NCBI RefSeq assembly: GCF_036347055.1
Contig: NZ_CP108882.1
Location: forward strand, 2,121,001 to 2,185,000
Source of the DNA: Streptomyces sp. NBC_00820
GTDB lineage: Bacteria; Actinomycetota; Actinomycetes; Streptomycetales; Streptomycetaceae
Reading direction: 5' to 3'
DNA: 64,000 nucleotides
Made by a program: the position numbers and the translations under genes. The notes under the pieces are model-generated. The model saw only the letters and a list, made by a program, of their open reading frames with translations. It was not told the DNA's origin and ran no database searches. How positions within the stretch are numbered: position 1 is the first letter of the stretch; each line of letters opens with the position of its first letter. Positions 42,636-51,955 of the stretch are shown here, piece after piece.

Positions 42636-45233
42636 GTGATCCGCTACGACGCCCTGGACGCGCTGCCCGTGCGCACCGCCCTGCCCGCCCTGACCGAAGC
42701 GCTGGACGGGGACGGCACGGCCGTCCTGGTGGCGCCGCCCGGTACCGGCAAGACGACGCTGGTGCCGCTGGTGCTGGCGGGGCTCGTCGGCGGCGGTCCC
42801 GCGCGGCGGGTCGTGGTGGCCGAGCCGCGGCGGATCGCGGCGCGGGCGGCGGCCCGGCGGATGGCGTGGCTGCTCGGCGAGAAGCCCGGCGAGAGCGTCG
42901 GGTACACCGTGCGCGGCGAGCGGGTCGTGGGGCGGCACACTCGCGTGGAGGTCGTGACGACCGGCGTGCTGCTGCAGCGGCTCCAGCGTGACCAGGAGCT
43001 GGCCGGCGTCGACGACGTCGTGCTCGACGAGTGCCACGAGCGGCATCTGGACGCCGACACGGCGGCCGCGTTCCTGTGGGACGTACGGCAGACGCTGCGG
43101 CCGGAGCTGCGGCTGGTGGCCGCGTCGGCGACCACGGACGCGCAGGGGTGGTCGCGGCTGCTGGGCGGGGCGCCGGTGGTCGAGGCGGCGGGTGTCTCGT
43201 ATCCGGTCGAGGCGGTGTGGGCGCCTCCGGTACGGCCGGTACGGCCCCCGCACGGGATGCGTGTCGATCCGGCGCTGCTCGCGCACGTGGCCTCGGTGGT
43301 GCGGCGGGCGCTGGCTGAGCGGGACGGCGATGTGCTGTGTTTCCTCCCCGGAGTCGGGGAGATCGCGCGCGTGGCGGGTCAGCTGGGGAATCTGGGGGAT
43401 CTGGACGTGCTCCAGGTGCACGGCCGGGCGCCGGCCGCCGTACAGGACGCGGTGCTGACGGCCGGGGAGCGGCGCCGGGTGGTGCTGGCGACGTCCGTGG
43501 CGGAGTCGTCCCTGACGGTGCCCGGGGTGCGGGTGGTGGTCGACTCGGGGCTGGCCCGGGAGCCGCGGGTGGATCACGCGCGCGGGCTGAGCGGCCTGAC
43601 GACCGTACGGGCGTCGCGGGCGGCCGGCCGGCAGCGGGCGGGGCGCGCCGGGCGTGAGGCGCCGGGTGTGGTGTACCGGTGCTGGTCCGAGGCCGAGGAC
43701 GTGCGGCTGCCTGCTTTCCCGGCGCCCGAGATCAAGGTGGCCGACCTGACCGCGTTCGCCCTGCAGACGGCCTGCTGGGGCGATCCGGACGCCTCCGGGC
43801 TGGCGTTGCTGGATCCGCCGCCGGGCGGGGCGATGGCGGCGGCGCGGGACGTGCTGACGGCCGTGGGCGCGGTCGACTCCGCGGGCCGGGCCACGGAACT
43901 CGGCGTGCGGCTGGGGCGGCTGGGGGTGCACCCCCGACTGGGACGGGCCTTGCTGGACACCTCCGGCGGGGGCGCCGGGGCGGTCGCGCTGCTCTCCGAG
44001 GAGGCGCCGCGGGAGTACGGGGACGATCTGGCCGGCGCTCTGCGGCGCGCCCGGCGTGGGGGTGACGCCTACGCGGGACGGTGGCGGAGCGAGGTACGCC
44101 GGCTGCGGGGCGTCTCCACGGAGTTCTCCCACCTGCCCGCCCCTGCGCCGCTCTTCCCGGCGGACCGCAGCGGAGTTCCGCCGGCGCGCGCGGACCGGGA
44201 CGCGGCCGCCGCTTCGATCGCCGCTTCCCCGTCCCGGGTGAGCGGGCGGACGGACGCCGAGGAGGACGGCCTCGTCGGACTGACCGCCGCCCTCGCCTTC
44301 CCCGAACGGGTCGCCAGGCTCGATGGCGGGTCGTACCTCATGGTGTCCGGGACGCGGGCCGAGCTCACCGAGGGATCGGCGCTGCGGGGGGCGCCCTGGA
44401 TCGTCGTGGCCGTCGCCGACCGGCCCGGCGGCAAGGGGCACGCGCGGGTGCGGCTCGGGGCGGCCGTGCACGAGGACGTGGCACGGGCGGCCGCGGGGGC
44501 GCTGCTGGAGGAACGCGACGAGGTGCGCTGGGCCGACGGGGACGTCGTGGCGCGGCGCGTCGAGCGGCTGGGAGCCGTCGAGCTGGCCGTACGGCCGCTG
44601 CGGGACGTGGCGTCCGGTCCGCTGCGCCGTGCTCTTCTCGACGGGCTCCGGCAGGAGGGGCTCGGACTGTTGCGCTGGTCTCCGGAGGCGGTGGTGCTGC
44701 GGCAGCGGCTGGCGTTCCTGCGCGCGCACCTCGGGGAGCCGTGGCCGGACGTGTCGGACGAGGCGCTGTACGCGCGCGTGGACGAGTGGCTGGAGCCCGA
44801 GCTGGGCCGGGCCCGGCGGCGGGCCGATCTCGGGCGGATCGACGCCGGGGAGGCTCTCGCGCGGCTGCTGCCCTGGGCGGGCGGGGAGGCCGCCCGGCTG
44901 GAGGAGCTGGCTCCCGAACGGATCGCCGTACCGAGTGGGTCCAGGATCCGGATCGACTACGGGGATCCGGAACGGCCGGTGCTCGCGGTGAAGCTGCAGG
45001 AGATGTTCGGGTTGCGGGAGACGCCGGCCCTCGCGGGGGTGCCGCTGCTCGTGCACCTGCTCTCCCCCGCCGGCCGGCCCGCCGCCGTCACGGCCGACCT
45101 CGCGTCCTTCTGGCGGGACGGCTACCGGGCCGTGCGGGCCGAGCTGCGCGGGCGCTATCCGAAGCATCCGTGGCCCGAGGACCCGGCCGCGGCCGAGCCC
45201 ACCCGGCACACCAACGCGCGCCTCAGGCGCTGA
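42636..45233 (+). CDS. hrpB: ATP-dependent helicase HrpB
   Basis: An 865-residue DEAH-type helicase of the HrpB family. Motif I APPGTGKTTLVP begins near residue 33; motif Ia VAEPRRIAARAAA; motif II is LDECHER (DECH rather than DEAH, typical of HrpB); motif III SATTD; motif VI QRAGRAGR. The C-terminal HrpB domain contains the LARLLPWAG and VPSGSRIRIDYGDPERPVLAVK segments. The GTG at 42636 opens VIRYDALDALPVRTALP, matching the family start. Its cellular role is unclear; RNA or DNA remodelling is assumed. Confidence 0.95.
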   Translation: MIRYDALDALPVRTALPALTEALDGDGTAVLVAPPGTGKTTLVPLVLAGLVGGGPARRVVVAEPRRIAARAAARRMAWLLGEKPGESVGYTVRGERVVGRHTRVEVVTTGVLLQRLQRDQELAGVDDVVLDECHERHLDADTAAAFLWDVRQTLRPELRLVAASATTDAQGWSRLLGGAPVVEAAGVSYPVEAVWAPPVRPVRPPHGMRVDPALLAHVASVVRRALAERDGDVLCFLPGVGEIARVAGQLGNLGDLDVLQVHGRAPAAVQDAVLTAGERRRVVLATSVAESSLTVPGVRVVVDSGLAREPRVDHARGLSGLTTVRASRAAGRQRAGRAGREAPGVVYRCWSEAEDVRLPAFPAPEIKVADLTAFALQTACWGDPDASGLALLDPPPGGAMAAARDVLTAVGAVDSAGRATELGVRLGRLGVHPRLGRALLDTSGGGAGAVALLSEEAPREYGDDLAGALRRARRGGDAYAGRWRSEVRRLRGVSTEFSHLPAPAPLFPADRSGVPPARADRDAAAASIAASPSRVSGRTDAEEDGLVGLTAALAFPERVARLDGGSYLMVSGTRAELTEGSALRGAPWIVVAVADRPGGKGHARVRLGAAVHEDVARAAAGALLEERDEVRWADGDVVARRVERLGAVELAVRPLRDVASGPLRRALLDGLRQEGLGLLRWSPEAVVLRQRLAFLRAHLGEPWPDVSDEALYARVDEWLEPELGRARRRADLGRIDAGEALARLLPWAGGEAARLEELAPERIAVPSGSRIRIDYGDPERPVLAVKLQEMFGLRETPALAGVPLLVHLLSPAGRPAAVTADLASFWRDGYRAVRAELRGRYPKHPWPEDPAAAEPTRHTNARLRR

Positions 45234-45265
45234 CCCGCAGCGGAGCACGGAGCGGGGCACGGAGC

Positions 45266-45309
45266 GGGGCGCCCCCTCCGCTCGGGTGGCGAGGTGGAGG
45301 GGGCGCCCC
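45266..45309. terminator. Bidirectional terminator, 14-bp perfect stem
   Basis: GGGGCGCCCCCTCC (45266-45279) pairs perfectly with GGAGGGGGCGCCCC (45296-45309), loop 16 bases, between converging hrpB and the transglycosylase. A 12-bp tandem repeat ACGGAGCGGGGC precedes it. Confidence 0.8.
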
Positions 45310-45336
45310 GGTGTGCCGTGCGCGTGCGCCGGTCCG

Positions 45337-47100
45337 TCAGGAGGTCGCCGACGGGTCCGGAGACGGGGTGGACGGGTCGGCCGACGGGGTGGTGGAGGTG
45401 TCGGCCGGGGCGACCTTCAGCTCGACGATGAGGGTGGCTCCGCCGGGGGTGGTGAGGCGGAGCAGGAACGTGCCGGTGGTGTCGTCCGCATAGAGCTTCG
45501 GCAGGGTGAGCAGGCCCTTGTCGTCGGTCTGGAGGGCGGCGAGGGTGCGTACGGGCTTGCCGTCGGCGTCCTTGAAGTAGGGGCCCTTGTCGTTCTCGGT
45601 GGAGTCGTCGGCCGCCTTGATCAGCGTGGCGGTGACCGCCACCTTGTCCGCGACGGCGCCCTTGTAGGCGGCCTTCACCTGGACCTGGTCGGCGAACTCG
45701 CCGCCCGGGGTGCAGGTCAGCGGGGTGTCCGCGGTGCGGGCCAGGGTGTCGGCGGCGCGGGCGGTGACGGTGGCGGTGTAGTCGACGCCCTTGGCCTTGT
45801 GGCCGACGACCGCGGTGGTGACCTTGAAATCGCCGGTCTTCTCGCCCGCCTGGAGCGCCGGCGCGAGGGCCACTCCCTTGGCGTCGGTGGCGATCGTGGC
45901 GACGCTCTCGCCGCCGGCGAAGGTGGCGTCGGTGTCGCCGGTGATGGTGAACCGGACGCGTACCTTGCCCACGGCCGTCCCGGACTTGGTCTCGGCGCGG
46001 GTGGCGATCCGCTCGCCGAACGTGTCGCCGGCCATCGCGGTGAGCTGCGCGGTGTCCGCGTCCGCCAGGTGGTCCACGGTGGCGGACGGGGTGGGCGGCT
46101 GTGACGGGACCGGCGGGGCCGGGGGCGTGGGGTGCGGGCTCTCGCCGCCACCGCCGGGCTTGTCGGGGCGCGGGTCCGGTGCGGGCGTGGGCTTCGACTG
46201 CGGCTTCTGCGGCTTCCGCGGCTCGGAGGGCGTGGTGGGCCTGGAGCGCGGGGTGCTGTCGTCGCTGCGGTGGGAGGGCAGGGTGCCGGTGCCGTCGGGC
46301 ACGGAGTGGGTGCCCTTGCCGTAGTACTCCATCCAGTTCAGGACCAGGCGCAGGTAGTCCTGGGAGTTGTTGTAGCTGAGGATCGCGCTGTGCAGGTCGG
46401 CGTCGCTCGACAGGTCCCAGCCGTTGCGGCACAGGTAGTGGCCGGCGGCGAGCGCGGCGTCGTAGACGTTGTTGGGGTCCTTCTTGCCGTCGCCGTTGCC
46501 GTCGCGGCCGGCCCAGGCCCAGGTGGAGGGGATGAACTGCATGGGTCCGACGGCCTGGTCGTAGGCGCTGTTGCCGTCGTAGGCACCGTGGTCGGTGTCC
46601 GGGATGAGCGCGAAGCCGTTGCCGTCGAGCTGCGGGCCGAGGATGCGGCCCAGTGTGGTGCCGTCGGCGTCCACCCGGCCGCCGCGGGCCTGGCCGGACT
46701 CCACCTTGCCGATGGCGGCGAGGAGTTGCCAGGGCAGGTTGCAGCCCGGCTTGGCGGCGCGCAGGTCGGTCTCGGCCTTCTGGTAGGCCGCGAGGACGGT
46801 CGCGGGAATGCCGGCCTCGGCATCACCCTGGACGACCGGCGTGCCGGAAGCAGGCGACGACGGGCCGGGGTTGGGGCTGTTCAGTGGCGGCAGGTCCGTG
46901 TAGTAACGCGAGTTGCCGGTGGCGGTCCCGTCGGACGCGGGGTCGGGGACGGGGGTGCTGGCGCCGGCGGCGGCCTGTCTCCCGGGGTCCTCGCCGGTCG
47001 CACCCGGAGCCTGGGACGCGGACAGAGCCGCGACCGCTGCCGCTGCCACGGCGGTGGTCGCCGCTCCCTTGCGCAGTCGCCTGCCGAAATGCGCCGCCAT
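45337..47100 (-). CDS. Secreted lytic transglycosylase with Ig-like C-terminal modules
   Basis: A 587-residue exported protein. The N-terminus MAAHFGRRLRKGAATTAVAA begins a signal peptide ending near residue 40. The SLT-like domain (about 95-265) has the catalytic glutamate in AIGKVESGQARGG, the AVGPMQFIPSTWAW strand-helix, DPNNVYDAALAAGHYLC and ILSYNNSQDYL, as in SltB/GH103-like enzymes that cleave peptidoglycan to anhydromuropeptides. A Pro-rich linker (270-345) leads to two beta-sandwich-like repeats with GDTDATFAGG and GLLTLPKLYADDTTGTF, perhaps wall-binding. Ends in a Ser/Pro/Asp tail without an LPXTG motif. Confidence 0.9.
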   Translation of the reverse strand: MAAHFGRRLRKGAATTAVAAAAVAALSASQAPGATGEDPGRQAAAGASTPVPDPASDGTATGNSRYYTDLPPLNSPNPGPSSPASGTPVVQGDAEAGIPATVLAAYQKAETDLRAAKPGCNLPWQLLAAIGKVESGQARGGRVDADGTTLGRILGPQLDGNGFALIPDTDHGAYDGNSAYDQAVGPMQFIPSTWAWAGRDGNGDGKKDPNNVYDAALAAGHYLCRNGWDLSSDADLHSAILSYNNSQDYLRLVLNWMEYYGKGTHSVPDGTGTLPSHRSDDSTPRSRPTTPSEPRKPQKPQSKPTPAPDPRPDKPGGGGESPHPTPPAPPVPSQPPTPSATVDHLADADTAQLTAMAGDTFGERIATRAETKSGTAVGKVRVRFTITGDTDATFAGGESVATIATDAKGVALAPALQAGEKTGDFKVTTAVVGHKAKGVDYTATVTARAADTLARTADTPLTCTPGGEFADQVQVKAAYKGAVADKVAVTATLIKAADDSTENDKGPYFKDADGKPVRTLAALQTDDKGLLTLPKLYADDTTGTFLLRLTTPGGATLIVELKVAPADTSTTPSADPSTPSPDPSATS

Positions 47101-47424
47101 AGAGTGAACCCCTCCCGTGGACGTCCCTGACGTCCTTCGCCGTCTGTCTGCCTCGCTCTGGTGTGACGGTCGAGCCGGTGTTCTGGTTGCCCCTGTTCCG
47201 CCCTTGCGTCACTGCGACGTGTGTGCAGCCGTGCACCCCGCAGGTCGACCCAGGTGACACTACGACAACATGCTTGGCCCAGACACCCGTTCGCGCCCGT
47301 TTTCACCGGTTGACCGACTCCCTTTGTGGCGTCCGGTCCCGATGGGAGGGGGCACCCATACTGGGCGGACTCGATCTCCGGTTCCCCCCCGTCACACAGC
47401 CGACGACCGCTCCAGGAGGCTTCG
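47101..47424. other. Divergent spacer, no recognisable feature
   Basis: 324 bases between the transglycosylase and DUF4184 genes. GGAGGGG before the former and AGGAGG before the latter mark ribosome sites. I see no riboswitch, repeat or open frame of note. Confidence 0.5.
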
Positions 47425-48408
47425 TTGCCGTTCACACTCAGCCACGCGGCGGCCGTGCTGCCCGCCGTCCGCGGGGACGGCAGTGGCCGTGGCCGGCTGG
47501 TGCCCTCGGTGCTCGTCGCGGGCTCCTTCGCCCCCGACATGCCCTACTTCGCGGCGAGCGTCGTACCAGGCGGCATGGAGTTCGGGGCGGTCACTCACTC
47601 CTTCGCGGGGGTGGTGAGCGTCGACGTGCTCATCGCCTGGGCGCTGGTGACGGCGTGGCTGCTGGTCCGGGAGCCGCTCGTGGCACTGCTGCCCCCGGCC
47701 CGGCAGGGCCGGCCGGCCGCCCTCCTGCGCTGTGGCGCGCCACGCACGCGCTTGCGGGCGGTCACCGTGCGGGCGGTCTCCCCGCGGGCCGTCTCCGTGC
47801 GGGCGGTCTCCGTGCTGCGGTGGTACGGCTGCGCGGTGCTCGGTGCGCTGACGCATGTCGTGTGGGACGCGTTCACGCACCACGACCGGTGGGGGTCACG
47901 GCTGATCCCCGCCCTCGGCCGGGACCTCGCGGGCATGCCGGTGTACACGTGGACGCAGTACGGCTCGTCGGCGCTGGGCGCCATGGTGATCGCGGTCTTC
48001 TCGGTACGAGCGCTGCGGCTGACCCCCGCCGGGCAGCCGGCGGGGGTGCCCGCGCTGTCCGTACGGGACCGGTGGTGGGCCGGTGCCGTGATCGGCGGGT
48101 GCGCCCTGGCCGGTGCGGTGCTGCGGGCGGCCCGGTGGTGGGACCACCACGCCGCGGCTGCGGCGGCACGGCCCTGGGACCTGGTGCCCACCCTCTGCTT
48201 CGGGGCGGGCGCCGGGCTGCTCCTGGGGGTGCTTCTGTACGCGGCCGGGGTCAGGCTGTGGCGTCCGGCCCGGATTCCGGGCGGTCCCGGCGATCACCCG
48301 GAACGTCCCGGGCGTCCCGGGCGTCCTGAGGGCCCGCGGAGCCCTGCGCGTGCCGCGCGTCCCGGTGGGACGGTCGGTGCGGGGCGGGACCGGTCGGGCG
48401 CTCGGTGA
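47425..48408 (+). CDS. DUF4184-family membrane protein
   Basis: A 327-residue membrane protein. It starts at TTG with AGGAGG five bases upstream, giving the family N-terminus LPFTLSHAAAVLPA. Further hallmarks are the SFAPDMPYF motif, THSFAGV, and HVVWDAFTHHDRWG, whose His/Asp residues suggest a metal site and recall metal-dependent membrane hydrolases. Six or so helices follow. The C-terminal 55 residues are Gly/Pro/Arg low complexity and overlap the 3' end of the convergent gene. Confidence 0.88.
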   Translation: MPFTLSHAAAVLPAVRGDGSGRGRLVPSVLVAGSFAPDMPYFAASVVPGGMEFGAVTHSFAGVVSVDVLIAWALVTAWLLVREPLVALLPPARQGRPAALLRCGAPRTRLRAVTVRAVSPRAVSVRAVSVLRWYGCAVLGALTHVVWDAFTHHDRWGSRLIPALGRDLAGMPVYTWTQYGSSALGAMVIAVFSVRALRLTPAGQPAGVPALSVRDRWWAGAVIGGCALAGAVLRAARWWDHHAAAAAARPWDLVPTLCFGAGAGLLLGVLLYAAGVRLWRPARIPGGPGDHPERPGRPGRPEGPRSPARAARPGGTVGAGRDRSGAR

Positions 48409-48733
48409 GGGACGCGACGAAGACGGTGAGGGTGCGCCGGGGGCGCGCCTTCGGGACCAGGGCGAGCAGCAGCGCGAGGTAGCCGCGTGCCAGGTCGGGC
48501 CACGCGCGCCAGTCGGGGGCGCGGTGGATCCGGGCGGTGAGCCGGCGTCTGAGGTCCTTGACGGTCCTGCGCACCGTCGTGGCCGGGTCGGCGGGGATGC
48601 GGGCGGTGCTTGCGTCGTCCGCGAGGGGCGGGACCGGCGAGGCGGGCGTGGCCTGGGCCGAGACGGTGTCCGCCCAGACCAGGATGCCGTTGCGCGCCTC
48701 GGGCGTCCGGCGGTGGAGCATGCGTATACCCAT
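48251..48733 (-). CDS. Hypothetical actinobacterial protein, convergent overlap
   Basis: A 160-residue protein starting at ATG 48733 (MGIRMLHRRTPEARNG). A central part TVRRTVKDLRRRLTARIHR and DLARGYLALLLALV looks structured; the last 45 residues are Asp/Arg/Pro-rich. It resembles short proteins opening MGIRxLHRR that I associate with Streptomyces, without a known function. It overlaps the DUF4184 gene by 158 bases tail-to-tail, in the low-complexity ends of both. The 416 bases upstream lack another candidate. Confidence 0.55.
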   Translation of the reverse strand: MGIRMLHRRTPEARNGILVWADTVSAQATPASPVPPLADDASTARIPADPATTVRRTVKDLRRRLTARIHRAPDWRAWPDLARGYLALLLALVPKARPRRTLTVFVASLTERPTGPAPHRPSHRDARHAQGSAGPQDARDARDVPGDRRDRPESGPDATA

Positions 48734-49146
48734 GCTCGCAGTGTTGCCGGTACGCGCGGCGGGCGGCGTTCTGGCGGGGGCCACGTGAGTGAAACACCCT
48801 CCGGGGGCCGGTGCGGGTGCCTGCGGAGTGAGGGCGACCTTGGCACAGGGCGGGACCGGCGTCGCGGGGTGCGTTGTGGGGCTGCGGTGGGGTGCGGGGG
48901 CTGCGGGGGTTGCGGGGGTGCGGTGGGACCGGCACCGCCGGTGCGGCCCGTGGGCGGGCGCCTGCCGGCCCGGCCGTTGCCGGTGCGGCGCAGGGAGCCG
49001 GTGCGGCGCAGGGAGCCGGTGCGGCTCTGTGGGGAAGCGCGGCTCTGTGGGGAGGCTGTGGGGCGGGAGGCCCGCGCTGAGGGGGCGCGCTGCGGGGAGG
49101 GTGGGCCGTGGTGTGCGGCCCGCCCTCCCCGCTGGATCGCCGAAGG
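48734..49146. repeat. Low-complexity spacer with 18-bp tandem repeats
   Basis: The spacer below polA contains G-rich low-complexity sequence. At about 48978-49022 GTGCGGCGCAGGGAGCCG is repeated, followed by two copies of GCGGCTCTGTGGGGA (49020-49050). No gene seen; the polA terminator is at its end. Confidence 0.55.
49092..49132 (-). terminator. polA: polA terminator, 16-bp stem with one mismatch
   Basis: GCGGGGAGGGTGGGCC (49092-49107) pairs with GGCCCGCCCTCCCCGC (49117-49132); one G-T type position, nine-base loop; 14 bases beyond the polA stop. Confidence 0.8.
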
Positions 49147-51870
49147 CTAGTGCGCCGCCGACTCCCAGTCCGGGCCTACGCCCACCGAGACGTCCAGGGG
49201 GGCGCGGAGGTCGACGGCGTCGGCCATTTCGCGGCGGACGATCTCCTCGACGGTCGCGCGCTCCCCGGGGGCGATCTCCAGGACGATTTCGTCGTGGACC
49301 TGGAGCAGCGTGCGGGACTTGAGGTCCGCCGCGCGCAGGGCCCGGTCGACGTTGAGCATGGCGATCTTGACGATGTCGGCCGCGGTGCCCTGGATCGGGG
49401 CGTTCAGGGCCATGCGCTCGGCCATCTCGCGCCGCTGGCGGTTGTCGCTGTTGAGGTCGGGCAGGTAGCGGCGGCGGCCGAACAGGGTCTCGGTGTAGCC
49501 GGTCGCGCGGGCCTCGTCGACCACCCGGCGCAGGTAGTCCCGTACGCCGCCGAAGCGCTCGAAGTAGGTGTCCATCAGGGCACGCGCCTCGCCCGCCTCG
49601 ATGTTCAGCTGCCCGGAGAGGCCGAAGGCGGACAGGCCGTAGGCCAGGCCGTACGACATCGCCTTGATCTTGCGGCGCATCTCCGCGTCCACCGCGTCCC
49701 GCTCGACCGAGAACACCTGGGAGGCGACCGTGGTGTGCAGGTCCTCGCCGGTGGCGAAGGCCTCGATCAGGCCCTCGTCCTCGGAGAGGTGGGCCATCAC
49801 GCGCAGCTCGATCTGGCTGTAGTCGGCGGTCATGAGGGACTCGAAGCCCTCGCCGACCACGAAGCCCCGCCGGATCGCGCGGCCCTCGTCGGTGCGGACG
49901 GGGATGTTCTGGAGGTTCGGGTCCGTGGAGGACAGCCGGCCGGTCGCGGCCACGGTCTGGTTGAAGGTGGTGTGGATACGGCCGTCGGCGGCGACGGTCT
50001 TGATCAGGCCTTCGACCGTGACGCGCAGCTTCGCCTGCTCCCGGTGGCGGAGCATGATCACCGGCAGTTCGTTGGTGGTCTGGCCGGCGAGCCAGGCCAG
50101 GGCGTCGGCGTCGGTGGTGTAGCCGGTCTTGGTCTTCTTCGTCTTGGGCAGGGCCAGTTCGCCGAAGAGGACCTCCTGGAGCTGCTTGGGCGAGCCCAGG
50201 TTGAACTCGTGGCCGGCGGCCGCGTGCGCCTCCTTCACGGCCTGCTGCACGGCGCCCGCGAAGGTCTGCTCCATGGCCTCCAGGTGGGCGCGGTCGGCGG
50301 CGATGCCGTGGCGCTCCATGCGGGCGAGCAGGGCGGAGGTGGGCAGTTCCACGTCCCGCAGCAGGCCGGCGGCGCCGACCTCCTCGAGGCGGCCCTCGAA
50401 GGCCTCGCCCAGGTCGAGGATGGCGCGGGCCTGGACCATCAGGGCCTCGGCCTCGGCACCCTCGTCCGCGCCGAAGGCCAGCTGGCCGTCGGCCGCGGCG
50501 GCGGGGGCCAGCTCGCGGTGCAGGTACTCCAGGGACAGCGCGTCCAGGTCGAAGGAGCGGCGGCCGGGCTTGACCAGGTAGGCGGCGAGCGCGGTGTCCA
50601 TGCGCACGCCCTCGACGCTCCAGCCGTGCTCGGCGAGGACGCGCATGGCGCCCTTGGCGTTGTGGAACACCTTGGGGCGCTCGGCGTCGGCGAGCCAGGC
50701 CGCGAAGGCGTTCTCGTCGGACTCGTCCAGCTCGGCGGGGTCGAACCAGGCGGCCGCTCCCCCGGCCGCGGCGAGCGCGACCTCGGCGACCGAGCCGGTG
50801 CCCAGCGCCCAGGTGTCGACCGTGGCGACGCCGAGCGTCCCGGTGCCGTGCTCGGCGAGCCAGGCGGCCAGTTCGCCGGTGCGCAGGACCGTGCCGTCCA
50901 GCTCGACGCCCTCGGTGGCGACCGGGGCGGTCTCGGCCTCCTCCGCGCCGGGGTCGACGGCGTAGAGCCGCTCGCGCAGGGACGGGTTCCTGATCTCCAG
51001 GGTGTCCAGGATCATCGCGACGGTCTTGCGGTCGTACGGGGCGCGCTCCAGCTCGGTGACCGTCTTCGGCAGCTCGACCTGGCGCTCCAGCTCCGTGAGG
51101 ACGCGGTTGAGCTGGACCGACTCCAGGTGGTCGCGGAGGTTCTGGCCGGCCTTGCCCTTGACCTCGTCGACGCGCTCGACCAGCTCGGCGAAGGAGCCGA
51201 ACTGGTTGATCCACTTCGCCGCCGTCTTCTCGCCGACGCCGGGGATGCCCGGGAGGTTGTCCGACGGGTCGCCGCGCAGGGCCGCGAAGTCGGGGTACTG
51301 GGAGGGCGTCAACCCGTACTTCTCGAAAACCTTCTCCGGGGTGAACCGGGTCAGCTCCGAGACGCCCTTCGTCGGGTACAGCACGGTCGTGTTCTCGGTG
51401 ACCAGCTGGAAGGAGTCGCGGTCGCCGGTGACGATCAGCACCTCGAAGCCCTCGGCCTCGGCCTGGGTGGCGAGGGTGGCGATGACGTCGTCCGCCTCGA
51501 AACCGGGTACGGCGAAGCGGGGGGCGTGCATCGCGTCGAGCAGCTCGCCGATCAGCTCGACCTGGCCCTTGAACTCGTCCGGGGTCTTGGAGCGGTTCGC
51601 CTTGTACTCGGTGAACCGCTCCGAGCGCCACGTCTTGCGGGACACGTCGAAGGCCACCGCGAAGTGCGTGGGCGCCTCGTCACGCAGGGTGTTGGCCAGC
51701 ATCGAGGCGAAGCCGTAGATCGCGTTCGTCGGCTGGCCCGTCGCGGTGGTGAAGTTCTCCGCGGGCAGCGCGAAGAACGCGCGGTACGCCAGCGAGTGCC
51801 CGTCCATGAGCATCAGACGGGGACGGCCGCCGGGGTTGTTGTCGGTCTTCTTCGCTGCTTTCTCTGCCAC
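49147..51870 (-). CDS. polA: DNA polymerase I
   Basis: A 907-residue Pol I. The 5'-3' nuclease covers the first ~300 residues (MLMDGHSLAYRAFFAL, FEADDVIATLA, TGDRDSFQLV, GIPGVGEKTA). The middle domain resembles the proofreading domain, but the metal ligands are lost: the DxE site reads VDTWALG and the second motif HNAKGAMR lacks its Asp, so no 3'-5' exonuclease is expected, as in other actinobacteria. Polymerase motifs: TADYSQIELR (A), RRKIKAMSYGLAYGLS (B) and QVHDEIVLE (C). GTG at 51870 gives VAEKAAKKTDNN. Role: Okazaki fragment maturation and repair synthesis. Confidence 0.97.
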   Translation of the reverse strand: MAEKAAKKTDNNPGGRPRLMLMDGHSLAYRAFFALPAENFTTATGQPTNAIYGFASMLANTLRDEAPTHFAVAFDVSRKTWRSERFTEYKANRSKTPDEFKGQVELIGELLDAMHAPRFAVPGFEADDVIATLATQAEAEGFEVLIVTGDRDSFQLVTENTTVLYPTKGVSELTRFTPEKVFEKYGLTPSQYPDFAALRGDPSDNLPGIPGVGEKTAAKWINQFGSFAELVERVDEVKGKAGQNLRDHLESVQLNRVLTELERQVELPKTVTELERAPYDRKTVAMILDTLEIRNPSLRERLYAVDPGAEEAETAPVATEGVELDGTVLRTGELAAWLAEHGTGTLGVATVDTWALGTGSVAEVALAAAGGAAAWFDPAELDESDENAFAAWLADAERPKVFHNAKGAMRVLAEHGWSVEGVRMDTALAAYLVKPGRRSFDLDALSLEYLHRELAPAAAADGQLAFGADEGAEAEALMVQARAILDLGEAFEGRLEEVGAAGLLRDVELPTSALLARMERHGIAADRAHLEAMEQTFAGAVQQAVKEAHAAAGHEFNLGSPKQLQEVLFGELALPKTKKTKTGYTTDADALAWLAGQTTNELPVIMLRHREQAKLRVTVEGLIKTVAADGRIHTTFNQTVAATGRLSSTDPNLQNIPVRTDEGRAIRRGFVVGEGFESLMTADYSQIELRVMAHLSEDEGLIEAFATGEDLHTTVASQVFSVERDAVDAEMRRKIKAMSYGLAYGLSAFGLSGQLNIEAGEARALMDTYFERFGGVRDYLRRVVDEARATGYTETLFGRRRYLPDLNSDNRQRREMAERMALNAPIQGTAADIVKIAMLNVDRALRAADLKSRTLLQVHDEIVLEIAPGERATVEEIVRREMADAVDLRAPLDVSVGVGPDWESAAH

Positions 51871-51955
51871 GCCCCCGATCCTGCCACGGCCCACTGACAC
51901 CTGTGGCTCCGCCTGGGTGGGGGCATGGGGTGCCGGGTGCGTGGGGGTCGTCTTT

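Noticed and set aside
42462-45260. 932-codon open frame antisense to hrpB
   Set aside because: Arg/Pro/His-rich shadow of hrpB; the plus strand has all helicase motifs.
48251-51631. 1126-codon frame on the minus strand below and within polA
   Set aside because: Out-of-frame shadow of polA; only the last part, 48251-48733, has its own start and plausible sequence.
49108-51897. 929-codon open frame antisense to polA
   Set aside because: Shadow of polA; no recognisable domain.
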